A DNA stretch of 64,000 nt from Bacillus velezensis. Its GTDB lineage: Bacteria > Bacillota > Bacilli > Bacillales > Bacillaceae. The stretch spans positions 1 to 64,000 of the forward strand of contig NZ_LLZC01000012.1 of assembly GCF_001461825.1 (NCBI RefSeq), written 5' to 3'. Positions 24,896 through 34,490 of this stretch are shown here, piece by piece; position 1 is the stretch's first letter, and each line of letters starts with the position of its first letter. A program made the position numbers and the translations under genes. The notes under the pieces are model-generated. The model did not search any database, was not told where the DNA came from, and saw only the letters and a program-made list of their open reading frames with translations.

Positions 24896-25669
24896 TTGCT
24901 GGTAGAAAAGAAAAGGTTCCCGTCTCCGAGTCCGCATGTCCGCCTCTTTGCGGTATGCTATGAGTCAGAAGGGCTGAAGGTAAAGGGGCTCCTTGCCGAG
25001 CCTGCTGAGCCGGGAACATATGACGGTTTTTTATATTTGCGCGGCGGCATAAAAAATGTCGGCATGGTACGCCCCGGAAGAATCGTTCAATTCGCTTCCC
25101 AAGGCTTTGTCGTGTTTGCGCCTTATTACAGAGGCAACCAGGGCGGCGAGGGAAATGAAGATTTTGCGGGAGAGGACAGAGAGGACGCGTTTTCCGCTTT
25201 TCGCCTGCTTCGGGAGCATCCGAACGTCAGGGAAGGGCGGGTGCATATTTTCGGTTTTTCCCGGGGCGGAATCATGGGGCTTTTGACCGCGATTGAAATG
25301 GGGCATCAAGCGGCTTCGCTCGTATCATGGGGCGGTGTGAGCGATATGGTGCTTACTTATGAAGAGCGGAAGGATATGCGGCGGATGATGAAGCGTGTGA
25401 TCGGCGGCACGCCGAAAAAGGTGCCGGATGAATACAGATGGCGTTCGCCGTTTGAAAAAGCAGACCGCATTCAGGCCCCTGTGCTGCTCATCCATGGAGA
25501 GAATGATGAGAATGTTTCGATCGAACACGCCCGGATGATCGAGGACAAGCTGAAAGAGGCGGGGAAACCGGTGGAAACCTGGTATTACAGCGGTTTTACG
25601 CATTATTTTCCGCCGCAGGAAAACAGACGCATTGTCCGGCGGCTGGCGGAATGGATGAAGACACGGTAA
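24896..25669 (+). CDS. ytmA: Alpha/beta hydrolase YtmA (prolyl-oligopeptidase-like)
   Basis: A 257-residue hydrolase. It has the oxyanion region FLYLRGG, the nucleophile elbow GFSRGG, the acid in LIHGENDENV and the catalytic His in GFTHYFPP, an arrangement like the S9 peptidase catalytic domain. There is no beta-propeller. The start is TTG 24896, preceded by AAGGAGG at good spacing; the longer ATG at 24836 has none. It is followed 57 bases later by ytmB. Substrate unknown. Confidence 0.9.
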   Translation: MLVEKKRFPSPSPHVRLFAVCYESEGLKVKGLLAEPAEPGTYDGFLYLRGGIKNVGMVRPGRIVQFASQGFVVFAPYYRGNQGGEGNEDFAGEDREDAFSAFRLLREHPNVREGRVHIFGFSRGGIMGLLTAIEMGHQAASLVSWGGVSDMVLTYEERKDMRRMMKRVIGGTPKKVPDEYRWRSPFEKADRIQAPVLLIHGENDENVSIEHARMIEDKLKEAGKPVETWYYSGFTHYFPPQENRRIVRRLAEWMKTR

Positions 25670-25726
25670 GATGCCTGATTTATGATATGATAATAAAGAA
25701 TAAGAGAATGAAAGGGGATTTTCATT

Positions 25727-25969
25727 TTGGGAATGCCTGTTGAATTTAATACCATGATTGTGACAAAAGGCAATGAAAAACGGATAGAGGAAAATATCTT
25801 TTTATTGGAGAAAGAGGGCTATCGCGTCTATCCTCTTGATATTCCGATGGACGTGCGCAAAACGAAAACCGGCGAGAAATCCGGCACCGGCGAGGTCCAA
25901 AAGCTCGAATGGGCGAACGGCCGGACAAGCATTACATACAGACTCACGTCGCTTCATTCGACAAACTGA
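25727..25969 (+). CDS. ytmB: DUF2584 protein YtmB
   Basis: An 80-residue soluble protein of the DUF2584 family, found in Bacillaceae. It starts TTG-GGA-ATG after AAAGGGGATTTTCATT. Visible segments: EFNTMIVTKGNEKRIEENIF, the positively charged IPMDVRKTKTGEKS and a C-terminal beta-rich part. No catalytic motif is recognisable. It shares a terminator with convergent pckA. Confidence 0.88.
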   Translation: MGMPVEFNTMIVTKGNEKRIEENIFLLEKEGYRVYPLDIPMDVRKTKTGEKSGTGEVQKLEWANGRTSITYRLTSLHSTN

Positions 25970-25975
25970 AAAAAC

Positions 25976-26009
25976 AAAAGCCGAGGGCATAAACGCCCTT
26001 GGCTTTTTT
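25976..26009. terminator. Bidirectional terminator, ytmB / pckA
   Basis: Stem AAAAGCCGAGGGC with GCCCTTGGCTTTT, one G-T pair, and runs of A and T on both sides. Confidence 0.92.
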
Positions 26010-26011
26010 GA

Positions 26012-27595
26012 TTACACGAGAGGTCCGCCGGCTTTGGCAATCGAGTCTGCATGGGAAAACTTTTTAAAGTTTTCTTTAAACTCATTGGCTAAAAACAGCG
26101 CTTTTTCGTTGTATGCTTGTTTATCGCTCCATGTGTTTTCAGGCTGAAGAACTTCATCCGGAACGCCCGGAACATGAACGGGACTGCGCAGGCCGAAAAT
26201 GCTGTCTGCCGTCATGTCAGTCTGGTTCAGTCTGCCTTCAATAGCGGCCTTGACCATCGCTCTTGTATACGAAAGTTTCATCCGTTCTCCGACTCCGTAC
26301 CCTCCGCCGGTCCAGCCTGTGTTGACCAGGAAGACTTGAACGCCGTGTTCGTCGATTTTATGCCCGAGCATTTCGGCATATACATGCGCCGGAAGCGGAA
26401 GGAACGGTGAACCGAAGCACGTCGAGAAAGTCGTTTGCGGAGATGTCACGCCGCGCTCGGTTCCCGCGAGTTTACTGGTGTACCCGCTTAAGAAGTGATA
26501 CATCGCCTGTTCCTTCGTCAGTTTGCTGATCGGAGGGAGCACACCGAATGCGTCCGCCGTTAAAAAGACGATTGCCTGCGGATGGCCGGCAATGCTCGGC
26601 TGCACGATATTGCCGATCATCTCAATCGGATATGCGGCTCTTGTGTTTTCCGTGTAGAAGGAATTATCGTAATCCGCTTCACCCGTTTTTTCATCAAGCA
26701 CGACATTCTCAAGAACAGACCCGAAGCGGATCGCACGAAAAATCTGCGGTTCTTTTTCCTCGCTCAGATTGATACATTTAGCGTAACATCCGCCTTCAAT
26801 GTTGAAAACGCCGGAATCTGACCAGCCGTGCTCGTCATCGCCGATCAGTTTGCGGTCCGCATCGGCTGAAAGCGTCGTTTTCCCTGTGCCGGAAAGACCG
26901 AAAAACAGGGCGACATCGCCTTTTTCACCGACATTGGCTGAGCAGTGCATCGGCAGTATATCCTGCTGCGGAAGCAGGAAGTTCATAATGGAGAATATTG
27001 ATTTTTTCATTTCTCCGGCGTATTCGGTGCCGCCGATTAAAATGACGCGCTTTTCGAAAGAGACAATGATAAATGTTTCCGAATGCGTGCCGTCCGTCTC
27101 CGGATCTGCTTTAAAATGCGGAGCCGAGAGAATGGTGAAAGGCTGCGCTTGCGGATCTCTTTCATCCGTCTCCGGTCTGATAAACAGCTGGCGTGCGAAT
27201 AAATTGTGCCATGCAAATTCATTTACGACCGTAATCGGGAGTCTGTATTTTTCATCCGCTCCTGCGAATCCTTCAAAAACAAACAGTTCATCCCGCTGTT
27301 TTAAGTAGCTGACGACTTTGGCGTACAGCTTTTCAAACGCCTCTTCAGAAATGGGCTGATTCACCGCGCCCCAATCAATTTGATTTTCTGTGCTTTGTTC
27401 ACGGACGATAAATTTATCTTTAGGTGACCTGCCTGTATAAGCGCCGGTGGTGGCGCGTACGGCGCCCGTTGATGTCAGCGTTCCTTCATTTCGGCTGATC
27501 ACTTTTTCGGTAAGTTTTGGAGCCGATAAATTATGATGCACATTCGGACTTGCAAGTAATGCTTGAAGATCTGCGGTTAAATCAACTAATTTCAT
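26012..27595 (-). CDS. pckA: Phosphoenolpyruvate carboxykinase (ATP)
   Basis: Makes phosphoenolpyruvate from oxaloacetate and ATP, the entry step of gluconeogenesis. 527 residues, normal for the ATP type. Visible are [13 protein letters not shown], the kinase P-loop [13 protein letters not shown], the metal/ATP segment GDDEHGWSD and [17 protein letters not shown] substrate region ([12 protein letters not shown]). A perfect CcpN box lies on the -10 of its promoter, which fits repression by sugars. It is a single gene with a shared downstream terminator. Confidence 0.98.
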   Translation of the reverse strand: MKLVDLTADLQALLASPNVHHNLSAPKLTEKVISRNEGTLTSTGAVRATTGAYTGRSPKDKFIVREQSTENQIDWGAVNQPISEEAFEKLYAKVVSYLKQRDELFVFEGFAGADEKYRLPITVVNEFAWHNLFARQLFIRPETDERDPQAQPFTILSAPHFKADPETDGTHSETFIIVSFEKRVILIGGTEYAGEMKKSIFSIMNFLLPQQDILPMHCSANVGEKGDVALFFGLSGTGKTTLSADADRKLIGDDEHGWSDSGVFNIEGGCYAKCINLSEEKEPQIFRAIRFGSVLENVVLDEKTGEADYDNSFYTENTRAAYPIEMIGNIVQPSIAGHPQAIVFLTADAFGVLPPISKLTKEQAMYHFLSGYTSKLAGTERGVTSPQTTFSTCFGSPFLPLPAHVYAEMLGHKIDEHGVQVFLVNTGWTGGGYGVGERMKLSYTRAMVKAAIEGRLNQTDMTADSIFGLRSPVHVPGVPDEVLQPENTWSDKQAYNEKALFLANEFKENFKKFSHADSIAKAGGPLV

Positions 27596-27643
27596 AAAAA
27601 CCTTCCTTTGCCGGTTTATTTGTATTTCGCTGAATGTGGAATT

Positions 27644-27671
27644 AGTATAACATATATCTGAAAATAGTCTA
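27644..27671 (-). promoter_or_regulatory. pckA promoter with overlapping CcpN box
   Basis: On the minus strand, -35 TAGACT, a 16-base spacer and -10 TATACT. TATGTTATACT (27644-27654) matches the CcpN consensus TRTGHYATAYW at every position and covers the -10. CcpN represses gapB and pckA in B. subtilis during glycolytic growth. Confidence 0.8.
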
Positions 27672-27745
27672 TACTATTTACGGTTTTTTGTTTGTGTTTT
27701 TCCATTGCTTCCCGAAATAAAGGCGCGTAATCGCTTTAATTCATA

Positions 27746-27775
27746 TTGACACTTTCCGCCCTTTTACGATAAGAT
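27746..27775 (+). promoter_or_regulatory. metK promoter
   Basis: TTGACA (27746-27751) with a -10 at TAAGAT (27770-27775, 18-base spacer) or GATAAG. It lies just before the S-box RNA. Confidence 0.7.
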
Positions 27776-27792
27776 ATTTCATTGAGCGGATA

Positions 27793-27984
27793 CTCTTATC
27801 CCGAGCTGGCGGAGGGACAGGCCCGATGAAGCCCAGCAACCGGTTTCTCTGTAAAAAAGCAGGTGAAAACACTGTGGGAAACCAAGGTGCTAACCTGATG
27901 CAAGGTTTAATATTTTCCTTGAGCGATAAGAGTGAAAGGCACACAGACCAAACCCTTTCCTCGAGTGGAAAAGGTTTTTTTATT
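27793..27984 (+). promoter_or_regulatory. SAM riboswitch (S-box) of metK with terminator
   Basis: Aptamer 27793-27932: P1 strands CTCTTATC and GATAAGAG, then the S-box core GGCGGAGGGAC, GATGAAGCCC, GCAACC, GGTGCTAACCTG. Expression platform 27950-27981: a hairpin of AACCCTTTCC and GGAAAAGGTT followed by a T-run. When SAM is bound, the aptamer forms and the terminator stops metK transcription (established S-box mechanism). Confidence 0.96.
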
Positions 27985-28060
27985 TCATAAAATATGCCAA
28001 TTAACATTCTCTGATATAGTATGACATTGTATTAAGAGGGAGCGAGTTCCGTATCATATG

Positions 28061-28086
28061 AGAAGGTCTTGCAAAAGATCTTTTTT
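28061..28086 (+). promoter_or_regulatory. Second hairpin in the metK leader, next to the ribosome site
   Basis: AGAAGGTCTT (28061-28070) pairs with AAGATCTTTT (28075-28084), including two G-T pairs, around a GCAA tetraloop. Two Ts follow and then the ribosome site CAGGAGG at 28087. It is terminator-like, but may instead affect mRNA stability or initiation. Confidence 0.6.
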
Positions 28087-28101
28087 CAGGAGGAAAAGTG
28101 A

Positions 28102-29304
28102 ATGAGTAAAAACCGTCGACTATTTACATCTGAATCTGTTACTGAGGGTCATCCGGACAAAATCTGTGACCAAATTTCTGACAGTATCTTAGATGAGATT
28201 TTAAAAAATGACCCGAACGCGCGCGTGGCCTGCGAAACATCTGTAACGACAGGACTTGTGCTGGTAAGCGGAGAGATTACTACATCAACATACGTTGACA
28301 TTCCGAAAACAGTCCGTGAAACGATTAAAGAAATCGGCTACACACGCGCCAAATACGGATTTGATGCGGAGACTTGCGCTGTTTTAACATCAATTGATGA
28401 ACAGTCTGCGGATATCGCAATGGGTGTCGATCAGGCTCTTGAAGCGCGTGAAGGCACAATGAGCGATGCTGAAATCGAAGCAATCGGAGCGGGAGACCAA
28501 GGCCTGATGTTCGGTTATGCGTGTAACGAAACGAAAGAGCTTATGCCGCTTCCGATCTCTTTGGCGCATAAATTAGCCCGCCGTTTGAGCGAAGTCCGCA
28601 AAGAAGACATTCTTCCGTACCTTCGCCCTGACGGCAAAACGCAAGTTACCGTTGAATATGATGAAAACAACAAGCCGGTCCGCATCGACGCGATCGTCAT
28701 TTCAACTCAGCACCACCCGGAAATTACGCTTGAGCAGATTCAGCGCAATCTGAAAGAGCATGTCATTAATCCTGTCGTGCCTGAGGAACTGATCGATGAA
28801 GAAACAAAATACTTCATCAACCCTACGGGACGTTTCGTAATCGGCGGACCTCAAGGTGACGCGGGTCTTACCGGCCGTAAAATCATCGTTGACACATACG
28901 GCGGATATGCACGCCACGGCGGCGGCGCATTCTCCGGTAAGGATGCGACGAAGGTAGACCGTTCTGCGGCATACGCTGCGAGATACGTAGCGAAAAACAT
29001 CGTGGCAGCAGGCCTTGCTGATTCTTGTGAAGTGCAGCTTGCATACGCAATCGGCGTGGCACAGCCTGTTTCTATTTCCATCAATACATTTGATACAGGA
29101 AAAGCTTCTGAAGAAAAACTGATCGAAGTCGTACGGAATAACTTCGACCTGAGACCTGCCGGCATTATTAAAATGCTTGATCTGCGCCGCCCGATCTATA
29201 AACAGACTGCTGCTTACGGCCACTTCGGACGTCATGATGTGGATCTTCCTTGGGAGCGTACTGACAAGGCGGATGCGCTTCGCAAAGAAGCACTAGGAGA
29301 ATAA
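28102..29304 (+). CDS. metK: S-adenosylmethionine synthetase
   Basis: Makes SAM from methionine and ATP. 400 residues. Signatures: [17 protein letters not shown] at the N terminus, [16 protein letters not shown] and [19 protein letters not shown]. The ATG follows AGGAGGAAAAGTGA. Control by the S-box riboswitch gives end-product feedback. LuxS in this window works downstream in recycling the SAM by-products. Confidence 0.98.
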   Translation: MSKNRRLFTSESVTEGHPDKICDQISDSILDEILKNDPNARVACETSVTTGLVLVSGEITTSTYVDIPKTVRETIKEIGYTRAKYGFDAETCAVLTSIDEQSADIAMGVDQALEAREGTMSDAEIEAIGAGDQGLMFGYACNETKELMPLPISLAHKLARRLSEVRKEDILPYLRPDGKTQVTVEYDENNKPVRIDAIVISTQHHPEITLEQIQRNLKEHVINPVVPEELIDEETKYFINPTGRFVIGGPQGDAGLTGRKIIVDTYGGYARHGGGAFSGKDATKVDRSAAYAARYVAKNIVAAGLADSCEVQLAYAIGVAQPVSISINTFDTGKASEEKLIEVVRNNFDLRPAGIIKMLDLRRPIYKQTAAYGHFGRHDVDLPWERTDKADALRKEALGE

Positions 29305-29308
29305 TTTT

Positions 29309-29340
29309 ATAGCCGCTTACTTAAGCGGCTTTCCCTTTTT
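29309..29340 (+). terminator. Terminator of metK
   Basis: AGCCGCTT/AAGCGGCT stem followed by TTCCCTTTTT. Confidence 0.85.
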
Positions 29341-29447
29341 GTAGATGCTGCCATGCTTATTTTTTACATAGCGTGAAACCAATGGCGTAACACAGCGTCT
29401 ATAAAAAGGGGGTCCAATTAGAAAATTACACTTATGGAGGCTATACT

Positions 29448-31346
29448 ATGTGTGGATTTGTCGGTGTTTTTAATAAGCATCCATTAACTCAAACCGCAGA
29501 TCAAGAAGAGCTAATCAAACAAATGAACCAAATGATCGTTCACCGCGGTCCTGACAGCGATGGGTATTATCATGACGAGCACGTCGGATTCGGCTTCAGA
29601 CGGCTCAGTATTATTGACGTAGAAAACGGCGGACAGCCTTTATCATATGAAGACGAAAAATATTGGATCATTTTTAACGGCGAAATCTATAACTACATTG
29701 AATTGAGAGAAGAGCTTGAAGCGAAAGGCTACACTTTCAATACAGATTCCGATACTGAAGTGCTCCTTGCGACATACCGTCATTATAAAGAAGAAGCCGC
29801 TTCAAAGCTTCGCGGAATGTTTGCGTTTTTAATCTGGAACAAAGCTGACCGCGTCATGTACGGCGCGAGAGACCCGTTCGGCATTAAACCGCTGTATTAC
29901 ACAACCATCGGGGACAAAGTATATTTTGCATCTGAAAGAAAAAGTTTAATGGCCGCTCAAAACGGCATTGATCTTGATACAGCTTCTTTACAGCAATATA
30001 TGTCTTTCCAATTCGTTCCTGAACCGAGCACGCTTGACGCTGAAGTGAAAAAAGTCGAGCCGGGCAGCCAGTTTACGATCCGCCCGGAAGGCGACATCGC
30101 GTTTAAAACATATTTCAAAGCGAACTTCAAGCCTGTTCAGTCTGATGAAGATAAATTGGTGAAAGAAGTCAGAGACGCAATCTTTGACTCTGTCAAAGTT
30201 CACATGAGAAGTGACGTGCCTGTCGGTTCGTTTCTATCCGGCGGTATCGACTCTTCTTTTATCGTCTCAGTTGCGAAAGAATTTCACCCGAGCCTTAAAA
30301 CATTTTCCGTCGGTTTTGAGCAGCAGGGCTTCAGTGAGGTTGACGTAGCGAAGGAAACGGCTGCCGCGCTCGGGATTGAAAATATCAGCAAAGTCATTTC
30401 TCCTGAGGAGTATATGAACGAGCTTCCTAAAATCGTCTGGCACTTTGATGACCCGCTTGCAGATCCGGCGGCGATTCCTTTGTACTTTGTCGCAAAAGAA
30501 GCGAAAAAACATGTAACGGTCGCGTTATCCGGGGAAGGCGCGGACGAGCTGTTCGGCGGGTACAATATTTACCGCGAACCGCTTTCGCTTAAACCGTTTG
30601 AACGCATTCCGTCCGGTCTGAAAAAAATGCTTCTTCATGTGGCGTCCGTCATGCCTGAAGGAATGAGAGGGAAAAGCCTCTTAGTCCGCGGCTGCACACC
30701 GCTTGAGGAGCGTTATATCGGTAATGCGAAGATTTTTGAAGAGCCCGTGAAAAAACAGCTGCTCAAACATTACAATCCAGAGCTTTCATACCGTGATGTC
30801 ACGAAGCCGTACTTTACGGAAAGCCGTTCATACAGCGACATTAATAAAATGCAGTATGTTGACATCCATACGTGGATGCGCGGCGACATCCTGTTAAAGG
30901 CTGACAAAATGACGATGGCCAACTCATTGGAACTGCGCGTGCCGTTCCTTGATAAAGTCGTGTTTGACGTGGCTTCTAAAATTCCGGATGAACTGAAAAC
31001 GAAAAACGGCACGACGAAATACCTTCTGCGCAAAGCTGCTGAAGGGGTAGTGCCTGATCATGTGCTTAACCGCAAAAAACTCGGCTTCCCTGTGCCGATC
31101 CGCCACTGGCTGAAAAATGAAATGAACGAATGGGTTCGCAACATCATTCGTGAAAGTGAAACAGATGCTTATATTGAAAAGGATTATGTCCTTCAGCTTC
31201 TAGAAGATCATTGTGCCGACAGAGCGGACAACAGCCGCAAAATCTGGACCGTGCTGATCTTCATGATCTGGCACAGCATCAATGTTGAAAAAAGACTGGT
31301 GCCGGAAGAGCTGAATCATCAGCCGAAAGAAGTCATTTTCGTTTAA
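29448..31346 (+). CDS. asnB: Asparagine synthetase (glutamine-hydrolysing)
   Basis: Makes asparagine from aspartate, ATP and glutamine. 632 residues. The class II glutaminase domain starts with the catalytic Cys2 (MCGFVGVFN). The synthetase domain carries the pyrophosphate loop SFLSGGIDSSF (about 260-270), SGEGADELFGGY and LGFPVPIRHWL. The ATG follows TGGAGGCTATACT. In B. subtilis one of three asparagine synthetases, the main vegetative one, and also implicated in amidating cell-wall peptidoglycan precursors (literature recall). Single gene with its own terminator. Confidence 0.97.
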   Translation: MCGFVGVFNKHPLTQTADQEELIKQMNQMIVHRGPDSDGYYHDEHVGFGFRRLSIIDVENGGQPLSYEDEKYWIIFNGEIYNYIELREELEAKGYTFNTDSDTEVLLATYRHYKEEAASKLRGMFAFLIWNKADRVMYGARDPFGIKPLYYTTIGDKVYFASERKSLMAAQNGIDLDTASLQQYMSFQFVPEPSTLDAEVKKVEPGSQFTIRPEGDIAFKTYFKANFKPVQSDEDKLVKEVRDAIFDSVKVHMRSDVPVGSFLSGGIDSSFIVSVAKEFHPSLKTFSVGFEQQGFSEVDVAKETAAALGIENISKVISPEEYMNELPKIVWHFDDPLADPAAIPLYFVAKEAKKHVTVALSGEGADELFGGYNIYREPLSLKPFERIPSGLKKMLLHVASVMPEGMRGKSLLVRGCTPLEERYIGNAKIFEEPVKKQLLKHYNPELSYRDVTKPYFTESRSYSDINKMQYVDIHTWMRGDILLKADKMTMANSLELRVPFLDKVVFDVASKIPDELKTKNGTTKYLLRKAAEGVVPDHVLNRKKLGFPVPIRHWLKNEMNEWVRNIIRESETDAYIEKDYVLQLLEDHCADRADNSRKIWTVLIFMIWHSINVEKRLVPEELNHQPKEVIFV

Positions 31347-31348
31347 TC

Positions 31349-31383
31349 CAAAAGGCTTTCGATGTTATCGAAAGCCTTTTTTC
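31349..31383 (+). terminator. Terminator of asnB
   Basis: AAAGGCTTTCGAT pairs with ATCGAAAGCCTTT around a very short loop, followed by a T-run. Confidence 0.92.
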
Positions 31384-31550
31384 TATTGTTTTTTTGTAAA
31401 CCGTCTATTCCGCTCTGTTTTCGACAAAGTATTACGCAATATTCAGAAAAAAGTTATAATAGGACTAATCGGGTAGATTCCGGAAAGTGTTTTCTGGCTA
31501 TTTCGTCTCGGTTTGTTGTTTCTTTGTCAAAATCAGGGGGAGGGAGAGTT

Positions 31551-32954
31551 ATGCAAAACAAAGAAAAAACGCTTCACCGCGGCTTGGAAGAGCGGCATAT
31601 CTCGCTTATGTCGTTGGGCGCCGCGATTGGAGTCGGGCTGTTTCTCGGGTCGGCTTCTGCCATAAAGCTTGCCGGGCCGGGGATTTTAGCCGCTTACGCC
31701 TGCAGCGGACTGATTATGTTTTTTATTATGCGGGCATTAGGGGAAATGGCGATTCAAAAGCCTGTAGCCGGCTCATTCAGCCGGTATGCCAGAGATTATC
31801 TCGGTCCGCTTGCCGGGTTTTTAACAGGCTGGAATTATTGGTTTTTATGGGTTGTTACCTGCATGGCGGAAATCACCGCGGTCGGCATTTATATGGGCTA
31901 CTGGTTCCCTGACGTGCCGTCATGGATCTGGGCGCTTTGTGCACTCGTCATTATGACGGCTGTCAACTTTCTGGCGGTTAAAGCGTACGGTGAGCTTGAA
32001 TTCTGGTTTGCGCTCATTAAAGTCTTGGCGATTCTGTCAATGATCGCGATCGGTCTGGTGATGATCGTATTCGGTCTCGGAAACGGAGGCGTTGCGCTCG
32101 GAATCAGCAATTTATGGAGCCACGGCGGCTTTTTCCCGAATGGGATTAAAGGGGTGCTGCTGTCGCTTCAAATGGTCATGTTTGCCTATCTCGGGATTGA
32201 GCTGATCGGTGTCACAGCCGGTGAGGTCAAAAATCCGGAAAAATCACTGGCGCGGGCCATAGATACTGTTTTTTGGCGCATTCTCATTTTTTACGTCGGA
32301 GCTTTGTTTGTCATTATGTCAATTTATCCGTGGCAGGAAATCGGTTCAGGCGGAAGCCCGTTTGTTTTGACATTTGAAAAAATCGGAATCCCCGCTGCAG
32401 CCGGAATCATTAATTTTGTCGTATTGACGGCGGCTCTTTCTTCCTGCAACAGCGGGATCTTCAGCACGGGGCGCATGCTGTTCAATCTGGCGGAACAAAA
32501 TGAAGCGCCTAAAGCATACGGTACGGTCACAAAAGGCGGTGTGCCGGGAAAAGCGGTATTGGTTTCAGCGGGCGCGTTATGCATCGGCGTTTTGCTGAAC
32601 TACGTGGTGCCGGCGAAAGTGTTTACGTGGGTGACGAGCATTGCGACGTTCGGGGCGATTTGGACATGGTCGATTATTTTGCTTTCCCAAATGAAATATC
32701 GTAAAAGCTTACAGCCGGAACAACGGAAAAAACTGAAATATAAAATGCCTTTATACCCCTTTTCCTCATATATCTCGCTGGCATTTCTGGCTTTTGTCGT
32801 TGTGCTGATGGCTTTTGATGCAGAGACCAGGGTGGCCGTCATCATCGGTCCTGTCTGGTTCGGTATATTATTAGCCGCCTATTACGGGAAAGGTTTCCAT
32901 AAAAGAAAAGACATAGATCTGGAAAACGGACAGACATTCGCCGAAAAAGCGTAA
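31551..32954 (+). CDS. ytnA: Amino acid permease YtnA (APC superfamily)
   Basis: A 467-residue permease of the AAT subfamily with about twelve hydrophobic segments. Family signatures: RGLEERHISLMSLGAAIGVG, a conserved first helix, and GELEFWFALIKVLAI in the middle. Substrate likely a neutral or aromatic amino acid, by family only. The ATG at 31551 follows GGGGGAGGGAGAGTT. The in-frame ATG at 31362 would read back through the asnB terminator. A -10 TATAAT at 31455-31460 is a likely promoter. Confidence 0.92.
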   Translation: MQNKEKTLHRGLEERHISLMSLGAAIGVGLFLGSASAIKLAGPGILAAYACSGLIMFFIMRALGEMAIQKPVAGSFSRYARDYLGPLAGFLTGWNYWFLWVVTCMAEITAVGIYMGYWFPDVPSWIWALCALVIMTAVNFLAVKAYGELEFWFALIKVLAILSMIAIGLVMIVFGLGNGGVALGISNLWSHGGFFPNGIKGVLLSLQMVMFAYLGIELIGVTAGEVKNPEKSLARAIDTVFWRILIFYVGALFVIMSIYPWQEIGSGGSPFVLTFEKIGIPAAAGIINFVVLTAALSSCNSGIFSTGRMLFNLAEQNEAPKAYGTVTKGGVPGKAVLVSAGALCIGVLLNYVVPAKVFTWVTSIATFGAIWTWSIILLSQMKYRKSLQPEQRKKLKYKMPLYPFSSYISLAFLAFVVVLMAFDAETRVAVIIGPVWFGILLAAYYGKGFHKRKDIDLENGQTFAEKA

Positions 32955-32987
32955 AAAAAGAGCCCGGGACATGGGCTCTTTTTTTCA
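32954..32987 (+). terminator. Terminator of ytnA
   Basis: AAAAAGAGCCC pairs with GGGCTCTTTTT around GGGACAT. The stop codon of ytnA touches the stem. Confidence 0.9.
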
Positions 32988-33131
32988 TAGGATCGGGCCG
33001 GCGGGGGAAGAATAAAACAAATTCCTGAACATTTTGCTTCTGTTTCCTGACAATCGGGAGAATGCAAATGGTTTTTACTTAAATAATATTTTGAAAAATG
33101 GTACAGTAGTAAAAACAAAGCTGATCTATTT

Positions 33132-33650
33132 TTATTTCTTTTGCAGTGTTTTATAATATCGCCCTTTTTCAACATATTCCGTTCTGATTCTTTCCATGTC
33201 CCGTATGTCTTCTTCTGTCAGCCGGCGGATAACCTTTGCGGGCCGGCCGAACGCAAGACAGCCGGGAGGAATGGTTTTGCCCGGAGGAACGAGACTTCCG
33301 GCGCCGATAAACGCGCCTTCTCCGATTTCCGCCCCGTCAAGAATGACGGAGCCCATACCGATTAAAGCATTCTTTTTGATGATTGCGCTGTGCAGTGTAA
33401 CCTGATGGCCGATCGTGACGTCATCTTCAATAAGAAGCGGGCGGTTCGGACTTTGATGCAGACAGCTCAAGTCTTGTATGCTGACTCTTTTTCCGATCCT
33501 TGTCGGCGCAACATCCCCCCGGATGACGGCTGAGAACCAAATGCTTGATTGTTCTCCGATCACGACGTCGCCCGTAATGACGGCGTTATCCGCAATGAAC
33601 GCTTCAGGATGTATGTCCGGCGTAAATTGTTTATAAGGGTAGATTATCAT
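33132..33650 (-). CDS. ytoA: Gamma-carbonic-anhydrase-like hexapeptide protein YtoA
   Basis: A 172-residue left-handed beta-helix protein of the gamma-carbonic anhydrase/PaaY group. Hexapeptide repeats run through the body (AVITGDVVIGEQSSIWFSAV, ALIGMGSVILDGAEIGEGAF). Potential zinc His residues are in LSCLHQSP, TIGHQVTLHSA. Some family members are carbonic anhydrases and others are inactive, so the reaction is uncertain. It is alone, divergent from ytpA with 43 bases between them. Confidence 0.88.
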   Translation of the reverse strand: MIIYPYKQFTPDIHPEAFIADNAVITGDVVIGEQSSIWFSAVIRGDVAPTRIGKRVSIQDLSCLHQSPNRPLLIEDDVTIGHQVTLHSAIIKKNALIGMGSVILDGAEIGEGAFIGAGSLVPPGKTIPPGCLAFGRPAKVIRRLTEEDIRDMERIRTEYVEKGRYYKTLQKK

Positions 33651-33693
33651 GTCTCATCCTTCTTTCTCTAAATTTATGTAAGAGGTGAACTGC

Positions 33694-34473
33694 ATGTGGA
33701 CTTGGAAAGCAGACAGGCCCGTCGGTACCATTGTCATTATCCACGGGGCGAGCGAATACCACGGGCGTTATAAATGGCTCGTTGAAATGTGGAGATCTTC
33801 CGGATATAACGTGGTGATGGGCGATTTGCCCGGTCAGGGAACGTCGACCCGCGCCAGAGGGCATATTCGCTCTTTCCAAGAATACATTGATGAAGTAGAT
33901 ATATGGATTGATAAAGCGAGAACGCTTGAAGCGCCCGTTTTCCTTTTGGGCCACAGCATGGGCGGCCTGATTGCGATAGAATGGTTTAAGCAGCAGAGAA
34001 ATCCCCGCATTACGGCACTCATTTTATCATCACCTTGTCTGGGTCTGCAAATAAAAGTCAATAAAGTCCTAGATTTTGCGTCTAAAGGACTGAACGTCCT
34101 CGCTCCGTCCCTCAGAGTGGATTCCGGCTTATCACCTGATATGGCAACGAGGAATGCGGATATGATTGAAGCGGATCAAAACGACTCTTTATATGTCACG
34201 AAGGTATCCGTAAGATGGTACAGAGAGCTTTTAAAAACCATTGATGCCGCTATGGTGCCGACTGATGCGTTTTTAAAGGTGCCGCTTTTGCTTATGCAGG
34301 GCGGTGATGACAAAATCGTCGATAAAATGAAGGTCCGCAAATGGTTTTCCGGTGTGGCTTCCCATAATAAATCGTACCGGGAATGGGAAGGGCTTTATCA
34401 TGAAATTTTTAATGAACCGGAAAGAGAAACTGTGTTTAAGGCGGCAAAAGCCTTTACAGATCAGTATATTTGA
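33694..34473 (+). CDS. ytpA: Phospholipase / bacilysocin synthesis protein YtpA
   Basis: A 259-residue monoacylglycerol-lipase-like hydrolase. Nucleophile elbow GHSMGG (Ser about 88), early VIIHGASEYHGRY and the late acid and His (QGGDDKIVD, EGLYHEIFNEPE) are present. In B. subtilis it makes bacilysocin, a lyso-phosphatidylglycerol antibiotic, probably by deacylating phosphatidylglycerol (established knowledge). I choose the ATG at 33694 after AAGAGGTG, not the in-frame GTG at 33685, which lies on that site. It is followed closely by ytpB; the two are likely co-transcribed. Confidence 0.92.
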   Translation: MWTWKADRPVGTIVIIHGASEYHGRYKWLVEMWRSSGYNVVMGDLPGQGTSTRARGHIRSFQEYIDEVDIWIDKARTLEAPVFLLGHSMGGLIAIEWFKQQRNPRITALILSSPCLGLQIKVNKVLDFASKGLNVLAPSLRVDSGLSPDMATRNADMIEADQNDSLYVTKVSVRWYRELLKTIDAAMVPTDAFLKVPLLLMQGGDDKIVDKMKVRKWFSGVASHNKSYREWEGLYHEIFNEPERETVFKAAKAFTDQYI

Positions 34474-34490
34474 ATTCGCTGGGGGTGCAT

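Noticed and set aside
27741-28007. 88-codon minus-strand frame before metK
   Set aside because: It is antisense to the S-box riboswitch, whose conserved RNA core explains the sequence.
28702-29235. 177-codon minus-strand frame inside metK
   Set aside because: Antisense shadow of metK with no family resemblance.
31362-31550. N-terminal extension of ytnA by 63 codons
   Set aside because: It would begin within the asnB terminator and cover a likely promoter; the ATG at 31551 has a strong ribosome site.
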